Below are positions 1 to 11,102 of a DNA stretch of 64,000 nt, one piece after another. A model generated the notes under the pieces. The model worked only from the letters and a program-made list of their open reading frames with translations. It was not told the origin of the DNA and did no database searches. Each line of letters begins with the position of its first letter. Position 1 is the stretch's first letter. Made by a program: the position numbers and the translations under genes. This DNA is from Psoroptes ovis (Eukaryota; Arthropoda; Arachnida; Sarcoptiformes; Psoroptidae), in contig PQWQ01000020.1 in NCBI GenBank assembly GCA_002943765.1, forward strand, positions 124,001 through 188,000, in the 5' to 3' direction.

Positions 1-720
1 AGTATAGATCGCCATCTTTCTTCAAACATCAAAGTCTATACAGAGGCAATTTTTTCAAGAAAAATCAAAGGCTTTAGACTGGCAATTTTTTCAAAAATCA
101 AAGGCGATACATCGCCATCTTTTTCCAAAAATCAAAGGCTATAGACTGGCAATTTTTTCGAAATTTTTAAAAATTTGCAAAGACTATAGCCTTAGATTTT
201 TTCGATTTTTTGATTAATTTTTTCGATGTAAGCGATTTTTTCAAAAAAATCAAAGGCAATAGTAAGGCGATTTTTTCGATTTTTTGAAAAATTTTGACGA
301 TAGATAGCCTTAGATTTTTTCGATTTTTTGAAAAATTTTCACGTATTATAGCCTTAGATTTTTTCGAAATTTTCAAAAATTTTGACGATGGATAGCCTTA
401 GATTTTTTCGAAAAATTCAAAAATTTTGACGATAGATAGCCTTAGATTTTTTCGATTTTTTGAAAAATTTTGACGATGGATAGCCTTAGATTTTTTCGAT
501 TTTTTGAAAAATTTTGACGATGGATAGCCTTAGATTTTTTCGATTTTTTGAAAAATTTTCACGTATTATAGCCTTAGATTTTTTCGAAATTTTCAAAAAT
601 TTTGACGATGGATAGCCTTAGATTTTTTCGATTTTTTGAAAAATTTTCACGTATTATAGCCTTAGATTTTTTCGAAATTTTCAAAAATTTTGACGATGGA
701 TAGCCTTAGATTTTCATGAA
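1..720. repeat. 44-bp tandem (minisatellite) repeat array
   Basis: From about 305 to 715 the unit starts with TAGCCTTAGATTTTTTCGA and recurs about every 44 bp (near 305, 349, 395, 438, 480, 525, 570, 613 and 657). Two unit types differ in the middle (CGATTTTTTGAAAAATTTT or CGAAATTTTCAAAAATTTT) and at the end (GACGATGGA or CACGTATTA). Bases 1-300 hold older, degenerate relatives with AAATCAAAGGC and ACTGGCAATTTTTTC motifs. The array continues beyond the left edge. Open frames across it (for example 167-376, minus) are repeat artefacts. It lies just past the laminin 3' end. Confidence 0.9.
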
Positions 721-853
721 TTTTGCTCAAAAAAAATTACAAACAAAAAGTGCTGCAATCTTTGATATTCGAGTTAAACTATTTCTTGACAAATAAGATT
801 TTAAATTTCTATGATTAATCATTGAATTTTTAAGTTCTGATTATTTTTTCAGA

Positions 854-859
854 TTTATT
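854..859 (-). terminator. Candidate poly(A) signal of the laminin gene
   Basis: TTTATT on the plus strand reads AATAAA on the minus strand, about 120 bases beyond the laminin stop codon at 979-981. It supports a transcript ending between the stop and the tandem array. AT-rich DNA produces this hexamer often, so on its own it is weak evidence. Confidence 0.4.
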
Positions 860-978
860 GATAATTATTTTCAGATGATTAATAAGGTGTTAATAACACA
901 CAAACACATAATAACAAAGGATTTCGTCATTGATTTATAAATGATTCTCATCGTTATTATATCATCATTCCGAATTCA

Positions 979-1241
979 TTAGAACATTGGCGCACGAAGT
1001 CGATTAGCAGAATGTCGCCATGTCGATTGTTGAAGATCATCAACATGCGGTTCCAGTATTTGTTGCTGTGACGATGCTGGTGGTGATCGAATCAAATCAA
1101 AACTACCTTCATGGCCAATACCAACACCACGGAAACTGACTGGATTGTTAAATGAAATTAGATTTGAATTGAACACAATATCGCGAATGACGCCGTAAAA
1201 ATTTGTAGCATAGCCTTTGTTGATTCCATCGAAACCAGGAG
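979..1241 (-). CDS. wb-like: Laminin alpha last exon: end of LG3 and unusual tail
   Basis: It completes LG3 (junction reads FIGGT-PPGFDG) and ends with about 40 residues rich in Ser, Gln and Pro before the stop at 979-981. The tail resembles no LG domain. A good in-frame donor (GAAG|GTAGTT, GT at 1105-1106) lies inside this exon right after GIGHE, so a longer isoform with exons beyond the window cannot be excluded. Confidence 0.75.
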
Positions 1242-4200
1242 CTATTAAAATTGATGATAATTTGATAAATAAAAAAATAAATACGTAAACAATGAGGAAA
1301 ACAAAAAAAATAAATCACAAATTTTGCTTACGTGTGCCACCAATGAAAAGACCACCTTTCTTAGGTGCTTCAATCACTCGAGATTTAGCCAAACGTAATT
1401 GAGTACTTTCATGTTCATCATCAATCAGTATACGGAATCTTCGCATATCTTTGATACATGTTACTGTATGATATTTTCCATCTGATACATTAATATTATC
1501 AAAACGATAGGTACTGGCACCACCACCACCATTCAATCGAACTTCAAGAGTTCCATTATTGATATAGAAAAAGTAATAATGCTAAAACGAAATTATAAAA
1601 ATGATTAAAATGTTTAGTATGATGATCTTTAAGCTGTGTGCTTACATCATCTTTTCGATCATAAGTTCGAGGTAATCCTTCAAATGTTGATAATAAAAGA
1701 ATGCCATTTGGTCGAGGTGTTTTGAATGTGAAACTAAATTCACTATGATCAGTCAATGGTTGACCATCTAGCTCAAGATAGCCTTCACCGAAAAAACTTG
1801 CCACACGAACTGGTTTTTCTAAACAACCAGGTTCAATTCCAAACGATTGAATACGTTGTAAATTGATTGGTATGGCTTCGATTTGTGGCGAATTCATACA
1901 GCCAATAAATGATTTGAACACAACATTGGGATATTCAATACTGCTTATTAACGTAAAGTTTGGTGTGACGCCACCAAAATAAACATCTGATTCAGCTAGA
2001 TCCAAATCTGTTGATCTACTGGTTGTTTGCAGTGTTTTTTCATAATTTCTTTTCTCAGTGTCGGTCGTAAATTCTAAAACAGCTTCTTCTCTTTCTCGTT
2101 CAGCTCTTAGATTTACCCAAGCGCCTGTGTTTAATTTTTCAGTGGTTACAATCGATTGTAATAAACCTTGCCGGCCATGACCAGAACCAAAATGACATTC
2201 ATAATGAACATGACCATCTTTCAAATAGATTGCAACATAATCTTTGGTTCGAGGATTTGATGTAAAAAATAGCAAAGCATTTTCATCAAATGTACGGAAT
2301 TGCATTGAAACCAGATATCTATCACGATTATAATTAGATATTTGCCTTGTTTTTCCATAGGCAAATTCATCGAAAAACGTGTACATATTTGGATCTGGAT
2401 TTGATTGAATATGGAGAAAAATTAATGAAATGAATGAACAAAATGCTCAGAAATTACCTATAGGCTCTGTAGCTCCTTCCATGCAACCATCACAACCTAT
2501 ATTGCTTGTGAAATTCCATAAGCCAACTCTTTTACCATCAAGATAAACTTCAAATAGACAACCATCGAATGAACGTGATTGTAATTGTCGAGGTATTTGT
2601 GAAAGATCCGATGGTAAACCACCAACATAAAAATAGGAATTTCGATCTAAATTCATTTGTTTTGATTCTGAATTGGATGAAGCCGTCATTTCTAGCGGAT
2701 CTTGGAATCTAGCATTCTACGAAAAATGTGCGAAAAAGTCAATGAATAATGGATAACAAATCAAACATTTATAAATACTTACTGGCACCGAAAGAACGGA
2801 GAGATTAGCGGTCGAACCATATCTTTTAGCTTCAATCTTATACCAATGTGAATCCTTGCTCAATGTGGCATCATTAGTCATTATATTCAATGGATGTGTG
2901 ATCATTTTCTCATTATTTCCAGTACTCCATATAAATCGAATTTGTCGATTAACCATTTCAATGGCCATAAAATCATTATTATATCCTTGACTTTCTTTTG
3001 CGCCCAAATAAAGCAGTAAACTGTCACGGACACGTTCATGTTTAATGGCATAATACATGACAATATTATTGGTGAATGAAGGCTCGATATCTGGTTCATA
3101 TGTTCGTATGCAAACACCTTCTCGATCGGCGCCCAACGATACTCGAATACTGGCTGCTTTTTGTCGAGCTAATTTAATCTTAGCTTTCAATTCATCTAAA
3201 TTCAAATCAAATTGTTGTTGATGCCGTTGAACACCAGGTCCTTTTGTTTCGATTCGAACAATTTCTTCTTTGAGTCTTTTTAGTAAATTTACTGACTGTG
3301 TAATATCACGTTTGATATCATCTAAATCTGCTTTTGGTCCGGAATTTAATTTTCCAAATTCCTCTTCCACTGTATATATTCGTGTCATCATTTCATCTAA
3401 TCGTTTATGACTGTTTGCTAAATTATCCAATAAAGATTGCAGACGGTCATTGATAGCTCTAGCATCATTGCCAAGTCCACGTGGTAATTGATCAAGACTT
3501 TTGTTGATCCAATCCAAATCTTGTCTAGCCGCATCAATCATTGCCTCTAATTCGGCTAACATTCGTTGTTTTTGTGCGATTTCTTGTTGGAATTCTCGCA
3601 AACGCATATTAAGATCATCAGCTTCTTTGAGTAATATTTCACTTTTTCTTCGTGCTTCAATGGCTTGTTTCAACAATGAATCATCACCATCCGGATTGGC
3701 TTCTTGAAAAGCTTTTTCAGCAGCTGCTCGAGCATTAGCTACGGCCTCTTCAGCTTCGGTCAATGCTCGAACAATATTTTCATAAACATTTGCTGCTTGT
3801 AATGGAGAGCCAGCCACATCTCTGGTTTGATTGAATAATCTGGCTAATTCATTTACACGGCGCATTAATTCGGCAGCATGATCTTCACAAGGTTTTACGT
3901 ATTTTTCTTCATATTCCGGATTCAATCGGGCCAATATGCTTCGTCTTTTCTCGATTTCATCAGTCAATTCATTCATTTGTGCAATCAAATTGGCTAAATC
4001 ATTGAATTTGATTTTTGCATCGAATAATTCGCGATTTATTAGTTCTAATAAATCTCTAGCACTGCTCAATGCTGCACGTGCTGCATCACCATTTTGTATG
4101 GCACTATCACGAGCATCGAAAATCATTTGTAACAATGGCCGTATCGAATTCACAATACGTTGAGCTTCTCTTGTTTCAGGATATACTTTACGATTGATCA

Positions 4201-7200
4201 TTTCATAAATTTCATTTAATAATGGTAACAATTTATTCAAACGATCAAGCATTGGGTTTGTATCGCCTCGTTCGGTCAACATTTTCAAAACTCTTTCCAA
4301 TAGGAATTGAGCTTTTTTCAATTCAATTTCACCTTTACGATTGTCAGGCGAAAAATCTGTCAAACGCAGTTCTTGCAATATTCGGACAGCTTCTTCATAC
4401 ATACGATCAGCCGTTGATCCATAAGGATCAGTTGAATCAACTAGATGACGTTTCAATTGATTAATAATGTTTTGTATTTTTTCCCATAAATCACTGATTC
4501 TATCTTTAAGATCTTGAGCTCTGTTCACGCTATCTTTAGCTCTTTCAGCTTCCAAAGGAGCTTTTCGGGCAAGATCTCTAGCTTTTAAATTGAGTAAATC
4601 TGCCAATGTTTCAAGATCGGAACCAACATTAAAATCTCGAACCATTTTTTTACCATTCATCACACGTTCTTTGAATTGATTCATTCTTGAATTAGTGATA
4701 TTATATTTCTTCGTTAAATACATTAAACGAGTCCATGGAAGATTTTCAACATCAGTAAGATTAGCTTCTTGTAAAATTGATTGTAAAAATTCAATGTCGT
4801 CCAATAATGTGCCGGTGCAATCATCATCACAATTAAGACAACCATCATCGGTGACAACATGCCGGGGTGGACAATTACCACAATCATGTCCAGTAATACC
4901 TTCTTTGCAAGGACATTGGCCAGTTTTTTTATCACAAATATTACTTATGGATCCGATAGGCGAACAATTGCATGGAACACATTTGCCATCAGGTGCCATC
5001 GGATCACCCCAATAGCCATCGGCACATTGTTCACAATGTCTTCCAGTGTAGCCGGTTTGACAATCAGTACAAACATATTCAGAATTGGATCCTGGCAATA
5101 ATTCACAAGTTTCACTGAAAGAATTGACCAATGTTGGACATGCACATTTACGACATGGAATCGATCTGGTTGGATCACCATAATAACCACGCATACATAG
5201 ATTACAATAAGGTCCAGCAGTGAATGCTTCACAATTGATACATTCGCAAGTTTCTTTATCACAAATTCGACTATAATTATAGCAATTACAGGGTTCAGCC
5301 CAACCGACCAAATCTAGTATATCTTTTGAGTCTAAATAATTTTGTTTGCGTTTCCGACAGTACCCGATGTTTGGATCTTGACAAGATGGCTCAGTATATT
5401 GCGGTGGACATTGACACTGTTCAACACCAGTGGCTAATTTTGAAGAAAAACCACCAAGTGTTGCGACATCTATAGACACATCGCTTAAACGTACAAAATT
5501 AGCTTCAGTCAAATCACTGGCTCGAATCAAAATGTGTTGAACTTTTTGTAATGCTACCATCAAAACATCTCGAGTCACTGGATATTCAGGATTATCAGCC
5601 AGCGTCCATTCACTTTCATGAAGTTGAACACGATAAAGACCAGTAGGTGATAATTGTTCGGGTCCATAATGATAAAGTATAAGACGATGATTGCCTTGAA
5701 GAACAACCAATGGATAACGTTTTCGTAATGATTCATTCAATTTTCCACCTCCTCGTCCATAAGTTCGGAATCGTAAGTAACCATTGTAGGCTGCAACCTG
5801 ATCGTTTAACATTTCCATTGGCATTGACCAATAAAACGATTGCTGTAATTCACCAAAATTTTTCACACCAACCGAACTTGTGTCAGATGGTATGACTTTG
5901 AAGCCCAATACAGTACGAATTTCAGTTGAGCCAATAACAAAATAAGCTTCACGTTGTGGATAAGTATGTTCAGTCCAGACCATTTTCGATTGATCACATT
6001 GACCAGATTTACCGAAACAAAAACATTGGAAACATCCCAAAGGGTTATCAGCAGAAAGGCCAAAACTACTTTCTTTACAAACATCACATCTTCGCCCGGC
6101 TACATTTTGCTTACACGGGCATTGTCCAGTTTCATCACATTGACATAGGCCATCTTCACGACAAGCTGAAGGATCTGTGCCTGGTTCATGACAATCACAA
6201 CGACGACAATTAGGGAAACGATAATAACCAAATTTACATTTTTCACAATGCATTCCTTCAAAACCGTCCAAACAAACGCATTCACCAGTTTTATGATTAC
6301 ATTCATTGCTTACTGATCCTTGAAGATTACAATCACAAGTTTGACAACCGGTCAATACATCAAAACCCCAAGTACCGGGTGCACAATCATTACAAGTTGG
6401 TCCAGCAGTGTTAGGTGGACAAACACATTTTCCAGTTTTAGGATCACAAATATGTCCAGGTGCTGTACATGGTTCACAAGCAGCACATCCGTTCGGTCCA
6501 AATCCATAATAACCGGGTAAACATTGATCACAATGCAGGCCACCAACACCTGGTTTACATTCACATTGACCAGTCATTTCATTACAAACATTACTATAAG
6601 AACCGGTTATATTACCTATGATATAAAAAAAAATAATCAGTCATGTAATTATACAAAACATCATTATTGAAAATTACAATTGCAAGGTTCACATCCTTTG
6701 TTTGATGCTAGATTCCAGAAACCAGGTTCACAATGACTACAATCTCTTCCAATAACAAATGGTTTGCAAATACATTGACCTGTATTATATTCGAAAATGA
6801 GATTAATAGTTCAAATTAAGAAAATATTAAACAAACCTGTCGTTTCGTCACAATCTGGACCTTCAGAACCTAACTTATTACAATTGCACCATTCACAGCC
6901 ATTTTGTGAAAAGCCAAAATGACCTTCTAAACACTTGTCACAATGTTGTCCAAATACACCAGGTTTACAATGACATTGTCCAGTTACTTCATCACAAAAT
7001 TGATCCATCGATCCTGTCATGTTACAATTACATGGGATGCATCCTAATTCAATATTACCATAACCAGGTGCACAATGATCACAGCGAACACCTGTATAAT
7101 TAGGTTTGCATTCACATTGGCCAGTTGTTGGATTACATTGTGAACTAATCGATCCTTGTAGATCACAATTACATGCCTTACAATCACCAATAGCAGCATT

Positions 7201-10200
7201 ACCCCAATGATCTGGCAAGCATTCATCGCATTTCCAGCCGCCAAAATTTTCTAAACAATATTTACATCGGCCTGTTAAACGGTCACAATAACCTTCGATT
7301 GTAGTATTTGCATTTGGGCCACAATCACATGGCGTACACAATCCGCCAGGAATCAATGGATTGCCAAAATAACCATTTGCACAAAGTTCACATCTTTCAC
7401 CAGTATAGCCTTCTGGACATTCAAGACAAATGTAACCATATTTGGCTGTTGGTTCTAATCGACATGTTGGAGAAAAATTATTCGATGGAATCAATAAGGG
7501 ACAAGCGCAAGGTTTACAATCATCTTCACGGCCGCGAGTAGCATCACCATAAAATCCTGGTTTACATTCACCACAAGTAGGACCTGTTGTATTATGAAGA
7601 CATTCTGAACATACTCCTGTATATGGATCGCATGATTCGGCATGATTATTGCAATTACATTTTTCGCATACACCATTCACCAAAACATTGTTCACACGAC
7701 GATATCCAGGCTCACAATATTCACATGAAAGGCCAGCATATCCTGGAGGACAGTCACATTGTTCAGTACCGATGGCTTTTTTAATGCTGGCCGATGAATT
7801 CGAAGCTTTTTCCAGATCAGTTTGATAAAGTCCTCCGGACACTTGATCAGTATGATATTTGGCTCTGATAAGTAAACGTTTCAAATCATGCAAAAGAAGT
7901 GCAAAATCTTGACGTGATGGTTGTGAATCTGGAATTTCACGTCCATCATCATCAACACGGAACCAATTTTGCTCACGTAATGGCAATATAATTGTCGAAT
8001 TGAGTTCATCTTCGTCTGACTCTTCCGGTCGTTTATGCCAACGAAAACCATATCTCACGTTATCAGGTCCACCTTCAAGTATGACATCTGGTTCATCAGT
8101 GTAAACACCAGACGTATCACCGCGTACAATAACATATTTAACAATATATTTCAAAGCATTACCATATGTGTAAAGATTTTGACCAAGATATTCTTCTGGT
8201 GCTTCCCAGAAGTAGAGTTTCTGTGAACGTTCAGGAATAGCATCATCAGCTATTTCATAATGTCCATCTTCATTGGCTGGTTCCAATTTGAATGAGTTAG
8301 GAATATCGGTAACTTTCCATCCTTCGGTACTTTTTATGACTTCAATGCCCCAATCACTAGGCTTACAAACAGTAGTGGCGCCAAAACAATAACATTGTGA
8401 ACAACCATCAGGATTATCGGCGGCTAAATTATAATAGCCCTCTTTACACTTATTACACCTGTTGCCAACAACGTTAGGTTTACAAATACAAGTTCCATCG
8501 CAGACTTTAGTATTGACAATACCAGCATTGGCACATGTACATTGTTCACATCGAGGATAATTACGATAACCTTGTGCGCATCGATCACAACGTGGTCCTT
8601 CGAATCCTTCACGGCAAAGACAATCACCTGGACGACGACCTTCTATCAAATGACTATCATCTTTGATGCAAAGTTTACTCATTCCAGCTCCATTACATTG
8701 ACATCGTTGACATGGTCGCTCACTATCGATGCTAACATCTTCAGGTCTATAATATCCATCTTCGCATTGTTCACAATTAATACCAGTCGTATGATGTTTA
8801 CATCGAACACAAACTCCACCACCTTCATAAACACCATCTTTATTAATACTCATTTTTTTATCGGCAATCGTTTGATCATAATAACATTCATCAGCATGTC
8901 CATAACATTGACATTCTTCACATGGAGCACCGTCACGTTTAGTGCCGAAACGCCATTTTTTCTGATTAAACATCGGGCAACAAGTTTCACAAGAACGACC
9001 ACATGTATTATGTTTACAATTACATTTAGGCAACGGGTGATTAGCTAAACCTCCTCTACTGGCTGATGCAGGCAACTCTGGTGCTTGACATTCATCAGCA
9101 TGTCCATTACATGTACACATACCACCAATCGAGATATCTTTGATTGAATAAAACAGCTAAAATTGATAATTGATAATTTGAATATATAAGACAATGATTG
9201 TTCATGAAATGACTTACTCTATTAGTCAAAGTACTATCACTTTTATCAATATCATTTGCATCATAGAATAGATTTCCTTTAAGTGTTAGAATTTTTTGCA
9301 TACGAATACGAATATGTTGAGCCTTTATGAATTCTCTCAATGTCGGACTGATGCCATCAACTGTATCAGCACCTGGTCTTCCATTTATCAATGATACATC
9401 AATCTATGATTAAATGGAAAATTAAGAAATTAACAAAAAAAAAACACATTGATTAGTCTGAAGGTTACCTCTTCATGACCAACGGGTTTATTTTTCGAAT
9501 ACATAGATGTACAAATCACTTCATCATCTGTTCTATAACGTAATTTACCAACTGATGGCCGTACACGATATCTTTCCCAACATTCAGTGTCAGTTTGTGC
9601 AAAATATTGCCACGGATAATAGGTGATTCCATCGATTGATCGTTCAAGTATCCAATTAGATGGTAATGGTGAAATTGCAGATTTAATTATTACATAAGCA
9701 ATTTCATAAACTTGTCTCAGATTTATATTGATTGTTATCCATTCATAACGTTTTCCATTTTTTAGCGTAGGACTTTGCCACCAATTTTCAGTGCCATCAA
9801 TTGCATTTTTAATTGGATGCCGCTTGGAATAATCAGGATTCGATGCATCACATACATCACAATTGGTTGTATTAATACTTTGAAAAAAACAAAATTTAAA
9901 ATTAAACAAAGGTTTAGAATTAGAACTAAACGTTTTACATACTTGTGTGATACTAAACGACAATAATATTCAGGTCCAGTCTCACCACAAGTTGCATTTA
10001 CCGAAATTATTGCATCAACAGCTAGATTGATAATGTTCGGGAATAATCCTTTTACATGTTCTAAATAAAATTTGAAAAAAAGCGATTAATCACAGATTAA
10101 TGTATAATGGGTATTTGTTATTCGAAAATTTAGCATTATGCTCAATTATACCAATATATTCGGGTATATCATAATCATATGGTACGAATTGATTATAAAT

Positions 10201-11102
10201 CCCATATCTATTCTCATTATCATCATGATTATTTTCAATTTTATAGATGAAACGTTGATAACTGATTGAACGATCATTATTATTATTATCAGTGAAACGA
10301 GATAATGATGGATAATAATTGTAATAAATTGAAAATACTATTAATAATAGTAGTGATACCACAGTAACTAATTTTCGGAGACAATTCGGCATGCTTTAAT
10401 TCAAAATTATTTATCGAAATGAATGTGTGTGAACAAAGTCAAATGGTTTGAATTCGAATCAATTTCAATACAATGTATTTAGGTTAAAACACACATATAT
10501 TGATTTGATTTTTTGAATTGACTTTGTTTTTGAAAATTTTTTGGATTAAAATTTTTATCATCAAAAATATGAAATAGTTTCAGACATCATCATCATGCAA
10601 AAACAAAACAAAACAATTTGTTTTGTTTGTTCACTTTGACTAAATCTGAACTACTGTTGAACAGTCGTAAAATTGAAATCAAAAAAACTTCCGAAAAATT
10701 GAATTGATTAGCATCTTAAGAATGGCGAGAAATCTTTACAATTTCAACTATTGAAAAGTTCAATGATTAGGTCTTTTTGATATGACTTGATGAAATTTCA
10801 TGCAAAAATTTGTTTTAAAATAATTGAATTTGATTTAAAAACAAACCTTTAGTTGTCACATTAGTCGGTGATCTACGTTTTTGTTCAATATAATCAATTT
10901 CATTATCGAAATCATCTTCCAAAATACGTGAATGAAAACGTGAATATTGATGTGGTGAAGCGAATGTATTCTGGTACCGGTCCCATTTCGGTGATTCATG
11001 TATCGATATTGATTGAATCAATTGATTGCTATGAATTACGATGATGGTCAATGACAAAAATATTGACCAAAATGATGATGGCTGTAATTTGATCATTTTC
11101 AA
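979..11102 (-). CDS. wb-like: Laminin subunit alpha, alpha1/2 (wing blister)-like
   Basis: Secreted basement-membrane chain that trimerises with beta and gamma chains and binds integrins and dystroglycan. Exons, 5' to 3': 10847-11102, 9943-10060, 9469-9877, 9218-9403, 6837-9156, 6678-6779, 2783-6615, 2458-2716, 1646-2394, 1332-1581, 979-1241. All junctions are GT-AG, phases agree, and the sum is 2,914 residues. Domains (approximate residues): signal peptide 1-32; LamNT 86-335 (GLFPNI, NATCGE, NWILERS motifs); LE repeats from 336; L4 about 600-785 with RGD at 668-670; LE; second L4 about 1378-1528; LE to about 1730; coiled coil about 1733-2290; LG1 2290-2495; LG2 2495-2705; LG3 2705-2885. Two L4 domains without an LF region point to the alpha1/2 class rather than alpha3/5 (LanA). 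It is shorter than the usual 3,000-3,300 residues because LG4-LG5 are missing. Confidence 0.93.
1332..1581 (-). CDS. wb-like: Laminin alpha exon 10 (LG3 core)
   Basis: It encodes HYYFFYINNGTLEVRL through GLFIGGT, the central beta-strands of LG3. It starts in phase 0 after the preceding exon's RKDD and ends one base into a codon at a GTAAGC donor. Flanking introns are 90 and 64 bp. Confidence 0.88.
1646..2394 (-). CDS. wb-like: Laminin alpha exon 9 (LG2 and start of LG3)
   Basis: It encodes the whole of LG2 (YLVSMQFRTF, LLFFTSN and FIGCM motifs, closing Cys in IEPGC) and opens LG3 (GEGYLELDG, GILLLSTFEG). The donor reads GAT|GTAAGC; the acceptor is preceded by a short pyrimidine-rich tract. 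Confidence 0.9.
2458..2716 (-). CDS. wb-like: Laminin alpha exon 8 (end of LG1)
   Basis: It encodes the C-terminal half of LG1, including YFYVGGLPSD and the SFDGCLFEVYLDG strand, then a Cys pair (CDGC) before LG2. It joins in phase 0 to ...SVLSVP of the preceding exon. Confidence 0.9.
2783..6615 (-). CDS. wb-like: Laminin alpha exon 7: LE, second L4, LE, coiled coil, LG1 start
   Basis: A single 3,833-bp exon that encodes residues about 1131-2408. In order: LE repeats, the second L4 (from about VIPSDTSSVG through EQCQCPP), more LE repeats ending in the Cys pair CDDDC that in laminins links the three chains, the heptad-rich domain I/II (about 560 residues, Leu, Glu, Arg and Lys rich, no Cys until CEDHAAEL), and the first half of LG1. 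The donor is CCA|GTAAGT. Many antisense and frame-shifted open frames across this exon are shadows of its Cys codons. Confidence 0.93.
6678..6779 (-). CDS. wb-like: Laminin alpha exon 6 (one LE segment)
   Basis: A 102-bp exon of 34 codons, not in frame alone because it begins and ends one base into a codon. It encodes most of one LE repeat (CICKPFVIGRDC, SHCEPGFWNLA, CEPCNC). Its length is a multiple of three and it has the same phase on both sides, so skipping would leave the chain in frame with one LE repeat shortened. Confidence 0.88.
6837..9156 (-). CDS. wb-like: Laminin alpha exon 5: LE array and first L4 with RGD
   Basis: It begins LFYSIKDISIGGMC, the typical end of LamNT leading into LE repeats. 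It encodes about four to five LE repeats, the first L4 domain (SFKLEPANEDGHYEI, LYFWEAPEEYLG, YGNALKYIVKY) and a further run of LE repeats. RGD is encoded at 8116-8124. The donor reads ACAG|GTTTGT. Confidence 0.93.
9218..9403 (-). CDS. wb-like: Laminin alpha exon 4 (LamNT)
   Basis: A 186-bp, phase-0 exon that encodes IDVSLINGRPGA through DSTLTNR, the conserved LamNT strand (LxxGRP) near the LE junction. Skipping would keep frame but break the LamNT fold. Confidence 0.9.
9469..9877 (-). CDS. wb-like: Laminin alpha exon 3 (LamNT core)
   Basis: It encodes the LamNT core: NCDVCDASNP, RHPIKNAIDGTENWWQSP, YEWITININLRQ, YVIIKSA, NWILERSIDG and PWQYFA. These are alpha-chain LamNT hallmarks, needed for polymerisation of the short arms. 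Confidence 0.92.
9943..10060 (-). CDS. wb-like: Laminin alpha exon 2 (start of LamNT)
   Basis: It encodes HVKGLFPNIINLA, NATCGETGPEYYCRLVSH, the start of the alpha-chain LamNT. It begins after one base of a split codon; both candidate first exons end in G at that phase and would give the same Glu codon. Confidence 0.9.
10152..10392 (-). CDS. Possible alternative first exon of laminin alpha
   Basis: An open frame starting MPNCLRKL, followed by a hydrophobic stretch of about 16 residues (VSLLLLIVFSIYY) that could be a signal peptide or anchor. A GT donor at 10150-10151 (ATTG|GTATAA) is in exactly the phase needed to join 9943-10060 and restores GAA (Glu). If unspliced the frame runs on to a stop at 10090. 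It may instead be an unrelated small nested gene or chance. Confidence 0.4.
10847..11102 (-). CDS. wb-like: Laminin alpha first exon (signal peptide)
   Basis: Starts MKMIKLQPSSFWSIFLSLT, a clear signal peptide with h-region FWSIFLSLTIIVI, then about 50 hydrophilic residues ending in the basic site QKRRSPT, which might be cut by a furin-type protease. The donor is AAAG|GTTTGT. The start is the first Met of the open frame. The extra stretch before LamNT is longer than is usual for laminins. Confidence 0.8.

Noticed and set aside
167..376. 69-codon minus-strand Lys-rich frame
   Set aside because: It is produced by the 44-bp tandem repeat.
2902..6564. Several 60-106 codon frames on both strands inside 2.9-6.6 kb
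   Set aside because: They are shadows of laminin exon 7 in other frames.
8542..9048. 168-codon plus-strand frame opposite laminin exon 5
   Set aside because: It is the antisense of the Cys-rich LE repeats, giving an Ile/Thr/Phe-rich product with no independent support.
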